A stretch of DNA of 64,000 nucleotides from assembly GCF_019399895.1 (NCBI RefSeq), contig NC_091870.1:7609001-7673000 (forward strand). Reading direction: 5' to 3'. Numbering within the stretch: the stretch's first letter is position 1; each line of letters begins with the position of its first letter. This DNA is from Cardiocondyla obscurior. Lineage: Eukaryota; Arthropoda; Insecta; Hymenoptera; Formicidae. Made by a program: the position numbers and the translations under genes. Below the pieces are notes generated by a model. It did no database searches. It was not told where the DNA came from and saw nothing but the letters and a program-made list of their open reading frames with translations. Positions 13,250-23,900 of the stretch are shown here, piece by piece.

Positions 13250-15170
13250 CTTAAACGACTCACGTGCGCCGGTGATTTCATTCGCTCGACGGACGCGCGC
13301 GTAAGGATTGTGAAACGCGCCGCTCAAATCAGCGATGGAAATCTTAAGTAATAGCACCGGCGTTTTCGAGAACCGACGTCTTTAATTGCGGCGTCGTATT
13401 TAAATCCGCATTTTACCCACTATCAAAGAGCGATAATTGATACGCGCGATAAGCGGAGCACGTTTACCGATTCACGAGGCGAACGAGTGAGCATCGAGTA
13501 ATTCGTACTCTCCTCGAACGAATTGAGGATTCGAGCGGTAACGACGAAGAATTTTGGAAACGTCGCGAGATCTTGTAATAAAAGTGATCGAGATCGCTCC
13601 GTTTTTTGATAAAAAAAAAAAAGGGCTCCGAGAGAAGCCCGACGGACGAGAGGCGGTTAAGATAAGTCTCGGTTGAGCCCGGGCATCGTATACCCGATTC
13701 GGCAACACTCGAAGTCATCCTCGCGTGTAATTGGACCGCTTTACGACACCTTTTGCGACTCGCGCGCAATTGTCATGCCTATGCAACGCCGTCTTTAGAT
13801 AAGTCAGCCCCGCCGTCTATAATCTTTGTCGCGCACGCCATTACGCGACCGACTGCGAAACAAAGATAAGCTAATCGGCGTCGTAAAAAGTGCAGTTTTG
13901 TGGATGACGACGCTATATATCGCCAATGAGAGAGCACGCCGGCGATACGACCCACCGTTTTCCGTCGCAACCGCGCGATATAGTATCACAACTTGGAAGC
14001 CACGAGCGCACTTGAGACACACATGAAGTATTGCGTTGCGTTTCACGTTTTCGTTCGTAAAAAAAAAAAAGAGAAAAAAAAAGAGAAAAAAAATAAAAAT
14101 AAAGAGCACGCGTTCTCTTTATTTGCTATCCAACGGCGAACCAGTTCGTTATCGTATTCAGAAAGGCCGACTCGTTAATCTTAGCGACCGCTCGCACCAA
14201 CGGCGATTAATGTCATCCTTGGGCGACTATCCTGCCTAACTTGATGCGCATTCCAAAACGAAATAGATAATCGCTACGCCGTGAGAGCCTGACGAAAATT
14301 CTCGGTATAATCTACAATGAGATATCGGCGAGAAAGGCCACGAGCGCGCTCGCGTATAGATATAAATAAAAGAAGATAATAAATGACGATAATAGTCCGG
14401 CGTTTGTACTATAATAAGGGTGCGCCCACGCGGCATTATCGCTACGACACAGTATAGTCATTACCGGATTTGCGGCATTAACCGCGGCCGATGCGCGATT
14501 TAGCACGGTGTCCACGAAAAATATCTCAATTTTGCCGAGACGATCTCGCGTCGCGATTGAAGGGAGTTCTTCACGGGTGGCCCATTATATTCCTCAATGA
14601 CAGTGGATCATCCACCTCGGTCCTTTAGGCCAGAGGGTCGCCACATGCGCCCCACGTAGCGGATCTCTGCCTTCGGCTCTTGTTCAGAATTACATCGACC
14701 CTAATTTCCTTTTAACCAGCATTATCGTCTCCGCTATATTTCTCACCGGTAATTTGTCCCGCCGGACAGGTGCCGAAATGAAGGACCACACGAAGTGCTG
14801 CCGGAAGGAACTTTAGGAAGCTATCGATCCTACCCGACAAAGACTATCCGTACGTTTAATGGACGAATGCAATTTTCGAAAAGCTTTACGAGTACTTTGT
14901 AGGCTTTACCTATACATATACGCACACGTGTAAAAAAAAAAAGTCGTCTTAAATCGCTTCGAATTGTTCTATTGTAATTTACATTAAAATTCCCCCCCGC
15001 AATTTTTAAAATAATTTTTTTTATATTTATTAGAGGAAATTATAAACCCGCTACGCGCGCAGTTTTTTAAAAAATATTAATTTACGCGCGTCGTTGCAAT
15101 TGAGAACATTTATTAATTACAATAATTTCTGTGTGAAAAAAAATGTATGTCTACTTACATTTGTTGTTCT
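13250..15170. other. Non-coding stretch
   Basis: No gene seen. The segment 14560-14860 is CpG-moderate without open structure. 14900-15150 is AT-rich with A and T runs. Open frames near 14036-14110 come from a poly-A tract. Confidence 0.55.
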
Positions 15171-15171
15171 C

Positions 15172-15190
15172 GGTTAGGTTAGGGTAGGTT
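15172..15190 (+). repeat. Short TTAGG-like telomeric-type tract
   Basis: Two TTAGG pentamers followed by degenerate GGTAGG. TTAGG is the canonical telomere repeat of many insects, including many Hymenoptera. At three or so units in the middle of a window this is an interstitial trace, not a telomere. It abuts the pyrimidine-rich minisatellite that follows. Confidence 0.6.
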
Positions 15191-15202
15191 TTTTTTCGTC
15201 CG

Positions 15203-15313
15203 TCCGTCCTTCCTTCCTTCCTGTCCTTCCTTCCTTCCCTCCTGTCCTTCCTTCCTTCCCTCCTGCCCTTCTTTCTCTCCCTTCTGTCCTTCTTTCTCTC
15301 CTTCCTGTCCTTC
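15203..15313 (+). repeat. 21-bp minisatellite (TTCC-rich)
   Basis: Pyrimidine-rich array of about five units, each ending in CTG. The CTG G falls at 15223, 15244, 15265, 15286 and 15307, giving an exact 21-bp period. Internal TTCC repeats are present, and the third and fourth units carry TTTC substitutions. On the minus strand the unit reads as a seven-residue EGQEGRK-like repeat in an open frame. That follows automatically from a period divisible by three and is not evidence of coding. Confidence 0.85.
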
Positions 15314-15520
15314 GTGATAGTAATCCAAATAATCCAAATTATCCTGACGTGTTGTAGCACTTCCCATCATTTGACACTGGACTACACTGCTCTGCTTTTT
15401 TTTTGTAATCACTGTCACTTATCACTGACGCTAACACTACCTCTCGAAAGACGAACGAATCAAAAGAACGACGATGGATTATCGCGACGATTATTTACGA
15501 TTTAAATTAAGAAGCGCGAC

Positions 15521-15985
15521 GAACGAGACAGGCCGCGATACGGAATGTTCTCCGTGCACTTTTTCTTCCTCGAGTTCTTTAAAAGTCAGTTGCTCCAAAC
15601 GCGACGAGAGTCCCGGTCGCGACGAAGAAGACGGGCGAGGTGCAGATCTCACACTCTGACACTCGCGATCGCCGGAGCCCGCCGAAAGAGACGGCGAACG
15701 AGACGGGCCGCAATATCAAACGTTCCCCGCGCACTTTTTCTTCCTTGAGTTCCTTAAAAGTCACTTCGTCCAAACGCGACGACAGTCCCGGTCGCGACGA
15801 AGAAGACGGGCGAGGTGCAGATCTCACACTCTGACACTCGCGATCGCCGGAACCCGCCGAAGGAGACGGGCCGCGATACAAAACGTTCCCCCGCGCACTT
15901 CTTCTTCTTCGGGATCCTCAAAAGTCACTTCCTCCAAACGGGATGATAGTCTCGGCCGCGACGAAGAAGGCGGGCGAGGTGCGAT
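15521..15985 (+). repeat. Three-copy ~175-bp tandem repeat
   Basis: The segment beginning near GAACGAGACAGGCCGCG (15521) recurs at 15696 and, lacking 12 bp, at 15863 (aligned from GAGACGGGCCGCG). Spacings are 175 and 163 bp. Copies 1 and 2 are close throughout and share an identical run from AGTCCCGGTCGCGACG to the CTCTGACACTCGCG end. Copy 3 is more diverged and loses its right end. Each copy contains a plus-strand frame reading roughly NETGR...SSLKV...GRDEEDGRGADLTL-stop. The 175-bp period shifts the frame between copies, so each copy terminates separately. This argues against a long repeat protein. Confidence 0.85.
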
Positions 15986-16067
15986 CACCGTTGACGACAT
16001 CCCGCGTAACGGCCATTACGAGTGTTGCAACCCCGCTGAATGTGGTGGCGAGTGAAGCGGGTCGGTA

Positions 16068-16095
16068 AAGATGGCTGCCGAGGTCGATGACGTCA
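16068..16095 (+). promoter_or_regulatory. Promoter-like pair: YY1/Pho-type site and CRE
   Basis: AAGATGGCTGCC at 16068-16079 resembles the YY1/Pleiohomeotic site often found at transcription starts. A perfect palindromic CRE, TGACGTCA, lies at 16088-16095. The pair sits just downstream of the tandem repeat in CpG-rich sequence. This suggests a transcription start or enhancer, but no Inr, TATA or first exon can be assigned with confidence. Confidence 0.35.
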
Positions 16096-16428
16096 CGCGG
16101 CGAATATCAGATCGGACGCTTCGCGCTCTCCACTCGCGACATAACCTTGGCCTTTCCGGGGCACTTTTTCGGAGCCTAGAACGAAGCACAGAGCGATGAA
16201 TGGAACGACAGGAGTATAGAATATGATTGTCCGTTCCCGAGACTACGACGTCGACGCGTATTTGTATGCGAGAACGTCCTATCCGCGGCCGAAAATACGC
16301 GTAATTGCGGAGCGATTATCGACACGTCGTCACGGCCGAGCCTCCGCAACTAGACTAACATGGCCGTTACAGATTTCGACCCTTAGAGCGAAAGAGAGAA
16401 CCGAGTAAAAAAAGTGAGACAGCAATAG

Positions 16429-16704
16429 GTGCGATCGTCGATTGAACGCTGTCCTTCTCGCACGGAGTTCTTCGAAGCGCTCGAGCTCGGTCAAATTCTC
16501 AGAAGCGACGAGCTCGACGCCGAGTTAATCTGTTTACGTTTGTTCGATGCATTTGTTTTCTCGCGAAAGATAAACACGAAGAGTTTTTTAGCGATTCAAA
16601 GATCCATCGCACCTACGAGTCCCCAGATCGTCGCCGTTATAAAACTCCTGTTCGAGCCAGCGACAAAAATAATCCAACAATCTGAACATTTATCTGCTTC
16701 GTAA
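16429..16704 (+). other. Possible coding exon, unrecognised, no ATG
   Basis: A 91-codon open frame ends in TAA at 16702-16704. Its composition is unusually protein-like for this window, rich in Leu, Ile, Glu and Phe (for example FFEALELGQILRSDELDAEL near the start). It begins with GTG immediately after an AG, with a poor pyrimidine tract, and holds no early ATG. I recognise no family. It lies ~330 bp downstream of the CRE/YY1-like sites, so a short transcript spanning both is possible. Chance is at least as likely. Confidence 0.17.
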
Positions 16705-19080
16705 AAATGTATGTTTCTTAAAAAAATTCTCACTTTATTATTTTTCATAATAACAACGAAAAGAAATACCCCCTTTTTTTTACTTGAGAAAAGAACACGT
16801 AATCACTCGAGTTTACCGGTGCAGCAGCACGAATAATGCTTTCCAGCCTCTTGCACTCGCAAGGTAGAGTGCGTAATGCCGCGTAGCGCGAAAAACGTAA
16901 AAGAAAAAAAAAAAAAGAAAAGAAAAAGGAAGGCAGGCGCGCGAGAGATTGCAGGTGGTCGGTGTCGTTATACCTTTAAATACGGACCCATCCTCGCACA
17001 AGATCCACGAACGTGACGGTCTCGGTGCTCGGGGCGTCACAATTTCGCACAATTATAGATTAGCCACACTCACGATTCGGCCCACACCTGTTGGGTTGGT
17101 CTAATCGCCGTCAACTATCTTGCATCTCAATTCGCCGTAGCCCCACGGAATATTGATTTTTTTTTTGCCGGCAATTTTTACGAGCTAAAATGTAATATCT
17201 AACGACAGCGGATCACTTTCGAGAGCGAGCGGTGAAGCAACGGCGGTCAGCTGCGGTTATTTTGCTAAAACGTAGCACGAAACCGAAACTATGAAATTAT
17301 CGTTCACGGTGGTCCACCACACGCGCGAGAACTTCGTGAGTTCAAGAGGTTCGTCTATTCATGACCGGATTCTTCTAGATTACGACTAATTACGTTGCGA
17401 GCAACCACAAATTTTCAACTAAAATGAGAACCTGGATTTCTCCTTTTCTAAGAAAATCGGAGTAAATAAGTAATATTAATTTTTGGAGGGATAAAAAAAA
17501 AAGAAAAAAAAAAGAAAGACTTAAGAGAAATATACACGGATGTTCTTCAATCGTTTCGGAGTTAAAAAGCATTATAAAACCAATTGCGCAAATGCAAAGT
17601 GTCATTTACAATAATACACAAAATTGAACCAATTTTAATTAGTCAAAAAAAAAAAAGAACTGTAAAACGTAATGCGGTTACATGTAATTCAAATTTGTAA
17701 TATATAATTTAAAATTTGGCCGGTACGTTAAGATTATACAAGCAGTGAAAATTTGACAATTTAAAATGATTAATGACAATCCCGAAAATGTCAAGACGTA
17801 TCCTGCGACACACCGCTAAGGGATATTCCCTCCGTGGCAACGTCAGTCGTCACGCGAGAATCAGGAAGGACCTTCATCCTGACAAATGACGCAAGCCGGT
17901 CTTCGAGAACGGGGCAGCTCGGCATAATTACGCGGCTCCAGAAATACGGGAAGCTGGCCGACGGGAAGAAAAACATCGACGATCGCGCGGGGCTTCAAAG
18001 CTTGAAAAATTAAAGTCGAGTGTCGCCGCGTCGCCGTTATGTCGCCATGCTCAAGCGGATTCCTTGACAAATGAACGAGGAGGAAAGGAAAACGGAATAC
18101 GCACGATGGGGGATGTTACGAGCTTCGGTTTCCTAATGAGGGAGCGAAGTTGAAAGAAAATTTTCTGTCCATAATAAACACAGTAATATATGTTAATTAG
18201 AGGATTCTATTTATCTCGATGCATAAATTATAAGGCGTTCTTTCGCCGGGAAATAAAAAGAAATAAATAATGAGCGACCATAATTGAAATCATTAAATAT
18301 AAAAATTCACAGCGAGCGATAATTATTGAAAACAAATAAAAAAAAAAAATCTTTCAAATGAATAAAATATGAATGCAAAATCGAGAGAAGAAAAAATGCC
18401 GTCACGTGGATGCAGATAAAAATTTGTTTAACCTTCCATTCCTTATTTTGCGGTCTTTCCAAATGACGTTGATTACATAAAATAGAAGCTCGTTTAACGA
18501 GCGATAGTAGAAAAATAATGATTATTTAGCGTGTCGTTGCGTGAGGGATACCAGTGACTCATTATCGCCGTCACGGTGCAGCGTGCAGCTCGGTATGAGA
18601 ATGAAAAATACTGCACGGCCGCGTGGCAGCCTCAAATGTACACGGTTAATCGCGCGTAATTGTTTCCCGGACTTTTTGCCAGCCGGCGCTCTAAATAGGG
18701 ATCTCGTCAGAAATTAGGCGGGTGACTAATCGACGCAGGAGGACTCGAGCACGACGAGACGTGCCACGTTTGACTGATGATGCGGGAAAAGACGGAAATT
18801 TCTGTGTGTACGGTTAGTGGCTAAAAGTAGCTAACCGAACAGGGGAAGATATTAAGAACCTGTTTACGAGAATCCGAGCTCGTTTTCTTTAACCGACCGG
18901 ACATTTACACATATACGTAGGAAACACATTGCACATAAATATAAATTATAATTACCGCTTGACCGAAATATTATATATTTAAAAAAATGTTTTAATTTCT
19001 TTTTTTATATATAAAAATTAAATTCATACATGTATGAAATTAAAAAAAGTTACCACGCGCTAATCGAACTTAAACGTTTT
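16705..19080. other. Non-coding AT-rich stretch
   Basis: No gene seen. Purine or A tracts occur at 16906-16927 and 17492-17520. The 18160-18540 and 18900-19080 segments are strongly AT-rich with TTAAT and ATATAT strings. No splice-bracketed open frame was found. Confidence 0.55.
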
Positions 19081-19082
19081 AA

Positions 19083-19580
19083 TTTCTAGCTTGCAGTCAG
19101 CGAATTCAGTCCGAGCCACGTTCGTCGCTTAATGGAATATGCGTCACTGTTTTGCTCGTCTGTTGCGTCCAGGCCTTCAATTGAATTCGTGAACGCGTGC
19201 ATACGTCGATGCACATCGGCGCGGTGCGGCGCGGGGTGCTTTTGAGTGTGTGTATCGGAGTGTATCGTGGAGGATGCGCGCGAGGGGTCTGCCGAGCGAG
19301 GTAATGACTGGAGCTTCCTGCCGTTCACAAACTGCAAAGGAAGGGAGACGTCCCCCGTGCAGGATATCCGACATTTAATCTGATTTCTGGATTACATTGC
19401 CGTGTGGACAGTGGCGGGAAGGAACACTCTCGCACCCTACGACGATCATTCTCCCTTTTCGTTTTTCGCCTTTCCGACCGAGTAAAAATAACCAGCCGAG
19501 CGTCGACAGTCTACTCGAAGGTGAACTCAATTCGGGGAGGACTCCTGTCTACGTAGCGACTCAACAATTAGAGTATCGAG
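19083..19580 (+). other. Possible 5' exon ending at a consensus donor
   Basis: A CpG-rich segment between AT-rich flanks ends at GAG|GTAAGACTTC, with the donor GT at 19581-19582, a near-consensus 5' splice site. A second donor-like AG|GTAATG lies near 19300. A TCAGT Inr-like string occurs near its start. I see no long ATG-led frame in the exon, so if real it is more likely a 5'-UTR or non-coding exon. Confidence 0.2.
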
Positions 19581-20414
19581 GTAAGACTTCTTCGCAATCC
19601 TATTCTCAATCCTGTAATTAGCGCAATGCGATAGATATCTAAAAAAAAAAAAAAAATACCGTACCCATGAACACGCGTACCGCAACGCCGATCACTTGCG
19701 CCGCGACTCCGCGCGTTCTCGCGGCTATTGTGCGGCGCGCGTTACCGGGCCGCGTGCTTCCCAGACTTCCGGTTTCACGACAGACCGTAGACCTCCTTCC
19801 TGCAACCGTGGGAGATCGCGGAGATCTCGCGGTGGTTCTACTCGCGTAGCCACGCTTAATTGGCAGCGGCCCGGTGCCAGCAGGCGCCCGCTCCTCTTAA
19901 TCGCCGTTATATCAGCGTAAAAAAATACAAGATTATCTGGAGGGACACGGGGATGAGGGGGATCCTCTCTCGGATCGCGTTACTTGATCGCGCGGAGGCT
20001 CTCACGCGCCGGGACGATTCAGCGCGCGCGTTCGTTCGCGCGCTCACCGACTTTTGCACCCCATTATCAACGCGCGGTGATACAACGGAGAAGATTTCAA
20101 CAGCAGCACGCGCGATAACTTCAAGGTTTCGGAAATCGCCGATGACGCGCATACGTATTCGAAGTCAAGTGTACCGCTATGACCCTTGAATAATACGATT
20201 CTTTTTAATAAAAAAAAAAAAAAGCGAGAGAGAAAAAATATCTGAAAAAAATTAATGAAACTCTTACTCGGAAACCAAAGATAAAAAGTACAACTTTACG
20301 AGACGCGTACGTCCGTCCGTTCGTCCTTCCTGCCTTTTTGTTCCTTCGACTTATGCAAAGTGCCCGCGAGTAAATTACGCGCGTAGAGATGCGAACGGGG
20401 TTCGGAAGAGTGAG

Positions 20415-20915
20415 ATGCGGCTCCAGAGCGCACAGCCGCACGCGGCACGGTGGGGATTGGCGTGCGTCGTGCATTCTCCCACGGAGACGCCTTTACCTTG
20501 TTATGCAGTCGCAGTCGTTACGCCGCCCGTCCATTTCCGGAACTTCGTTAACCAGTGTCCTCAAGTTAAAATAGAAGCGTCGCAATTCCTAATTAACGTA
20601 GGCAGAACGAAGGGAAGGAAGATTACATATTTACGAGGCGCACGGCGCATCTCCTTTTCACGACACACACCGCGAGTAATTCGCCGGCGTTACGAGCGAA
20701 GGGAGCTATCCCGCGAAAGAAAATGCAGGAAGGCCTTAATGACCCGCGGGAAATTCACGCGCGAGGAATATTGTATTTGTACGTTCCGTGAGGATCGGCT
20801 GCGAAGCAACGCGGCTTTCCCGTCTTTCAATCGGTCGCCTTCGCGGATGCTAGAAAGCGATCCTCTTAAGTCCGACTGTATGCATCGCATATACTTAAAT
20901 CGCAAATTATTCTAA
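20415..20915 (+). other. ATG-led 166-codon ORF, probably spurious
   Basis: The longest plus-strand frame here that begins with a true ATG apart from the 46-kb candidate. The product is Arg-rich (RRRYERRELSRERKCRK in the middle) without a signal peptide, membrane segment or domain I recognise. The sequence is CpG-rich and stop-poor. It is listed because of its length and ATG, but I consider it most likely chance. Confidence 0.12.
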
Positions 20916-23900
20916 TTTTTCTTTTTTCTTTCCTCTTTTTTTTTGTGCGTAAAAAAAAGGCATCTTTTTAAAAGATAATGCACAACGCAGTGCGCAGAGT
21001 TCGTCACGTTTCACCGACTTGTTTGCGTTGTAAAATATCAAGGTTGGCATAAAGAATTTTAATGAGAATAAAAATTATTTAAATATCGAACGAGAACGTT
21101 TCTCAAGAACTTACGTTTAATCTCGCTTTGTTTATTGAAACGTGATAAGCGGCCACGTCGAAAGTGAAATGGCGAATTCGATCGCTTACGATAATTTATT
21201 CGACTCGGTCAACGTCCCACGAGCTCGGATTCATAACGCAAGTATACGGTGGATGCCCGTGACATGTTCACATGACCCTTTTCCGTGGCGTCACAGTTCT
21301 CATGAAACACTAGACGCGTATGTGAATGGGAGACGTGTCGTTACGATACTTCCGGCGGATAACTGTGCGACACGAACAATATCAGAACGTAAATAAGAGT
21401 ACGCGGAACTCCAGCAGGAGAAACCATTTACAATCGGCCATTTTTCTTTATCAACCAAAAAAAAAAAAAATAAGAACCAATATTATTTAAATTTCATGAT
21501 AAAAAAATATTTTTGACTAGATAATTATTTTCTAGAATTTATTACAATGTTATATATCGTCCGACATTCCTATTGTTTTTTACGTAATAACAAAACAGTA
21601 GCTAGAAATATATATATATTTTTTTTTTTAAACAACGTTAATAGAACAGTTTGGTTAAAAATACACCCGGACTCTTTGTAAATAACTTAAAAGGCGATAT
21701 TTTAAAAAGTAATTTGGAAAACCTATAAATGCACTTTACTCGATGACTCAACAAAATTGCATACTTAAAACACTCGCGGAATATATCACGAGACCAGACA
21801 ACCATTTGACTCATCGACGGATATTGCGCAATGGGAAACATAAAACGCACTAATATAGCGGGAAACTTTTTGAAATAGACATAGAGAATAATTTAAATGA
21901 CTTAACTAAATTAATTTTTTAATGAAAAGAGCAAGTTTCTTATGTAGTTGGCAAAATCGTCACGAATAAACAGGAATAAAACTGTCTAGTCTAACAATAA
22001 AACGAGCGAGAGACATCTGCGAAAGTTGGATTCGTGGGAGTGAGCCTCGGAATGACGCGGATGTTTGCGCGGTGGCAATGATCACGCGAACAAGCACAGA
22101 AAATGCGTCAAAGACATTATATAAAAAAAAATATATGTAAAGAAATATTTAAAAAAAAAGAACAAGGAAAAAACCCCATCGTGAAATGTTACTAATTCAT
22201 AAAAATAACCGATCGATAAAATTATAATCGCCTAGCTAAGTGCGATATGCAAATCTCGCGAAACAAAAACAAGAATGGCAGTAATTAGATATTTGCGTAA
22301 TAACAGGCCGTAACCTATCTCAAGAAATCCGTTGTTTCCTCCGTTATTGAAACACGTTTTGCAGTACACATGTATCATGCCTCTGAATTAATCAATTTTT
22401 CCTTTCCTTAAGTACGATAAATAGTTCATTTATTAAGACGAAAATTTCTAAATAAGCTACAACTCAAACGCGCAAAGAATTTTCTTTTTCTTCACGAAGG
22501 TACGTTACAATAACCGTCGAATTAATTACGCGCTCAAATCATCGTTCTATCGCGTGCAAAATTACACACGAAAAAATAAAATATGCAAGTTATTAATACA
22601 TGTAATGTTAAATACGCCCGATGTTATTATACTTATCGGCGAAGGAAAAACTCGCTCATTATTCAGACAGCTAGTGACTGATAACGCGTGGTTGCATCAT
22701 TGCAAAACTGCAGACGTCGTTCGCGCGAAGGAAATTTTCCAGTGTTGAATGATCGTCGTTGCGTAATGTGCCGTTCGCGAAAACAAAACAAAAAAAAGGA
22801 AAAAAAAAGGAAAAAAAAAAAAAAAAAGAAGGGGGAAAAATCGCAAAGTGCTCTTTAAATCATTCGAGCAATTATCCGCATGCAAAATTAAATCTCCCAA
22901 CAGTCCAACGGTCGCAGAAGTCTTGCTAGCGTAAACATTTTGCGGAGTTGAGCGGTGCCGATCGGCCGGGACGCACAAGCACGCCCGTGACGGAAAATAT
23001 CGGCGCTCTTGCGCCGCGCTTCCTCGATGCTGATAACCCGTCGGCGTCGAGCAGCAGCCAAGCAACGCGTACGCGGAATCTGCCGACTCCCTCGTGATTC
23101 GCGTTCAAGTTCCACAACCCGTCCGACCTCTTGCGACACGATCCCCAGGGGAGAATAGCAATTAAGCCGATAACGATTAACGTCGGGGCACACAGACCGT
23201 CTACGCCGCATCGTGCGTTATCAATATCGCTCGATTAGCCGCGAACCGGCACGTGACACCCTCCACGGACTTTGAACGCCTCGTTAAGATTGTTTACGGG
23301 GGGAACTTCGTTAATATGATCGCGCGTCTCACTCGTTGCCACGTAATTTATAGCGGCACGTCAATGCTCAGGATAACGGCGATGATTACGAAACCGAACA
23401 GAAGCCCCGCGTGCGATCGCGAAACTGCGGAAACTTTGCGCGCGTCTGGTCGTTCGACAAAGGCGCAATTTATTGTTTATCTATCAAGCAAGTGGTGGTG
23501 TGCTAAATCGATATTAGAACGCTATAAATATAATTGAGCACTCGTACGGTATGAATACGTAATTATATCTAACAATATCACGAAAGTAAAAAAAAAAATC
23601 ATACTCGCTCATGTAAAAGCGTAACGTTATTTGATAAAAAAAAAAAAAAAAAAAAAAATAAGAAAAGACGCACGCGACACATATGATGTATCGGACGTTT
23701 CTGTAGAAGAAATCTTGCGGAGATTGCGGATCAGATCGTTCAGCTGTAAATCGCTGCGAAATTTCGCGAGCGATAAACTGCAGGACGACTTGGCGATATC
23801 GCGCCGCGCGCGCGTGCTACTTTTATTCTAAGTACGCGGAACAAAATGCGATAAGAGCCATTTCTCGTGAAACCTCCCGCGAAGATTAGCGCGTTGCACA

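Noticed and set aside
15134..15200. Minus-strand CCCTAACCTAACC as a telomerase RNA template followed by a T run
   Set aside because: The distance from template to T-run is only ~30-40 nt, the upstream side is a minisatellite, and no Pol III promoter elements are recognisable. A short interstitial TTAGG trace explains it.
15151..15418. Minus-strand Lys/Arg/Glu/Gly repeat proteins
   Set aside because: They are direct translations of the 21-bp minisatellite, whose period is divisible by three and lacks stop codons.
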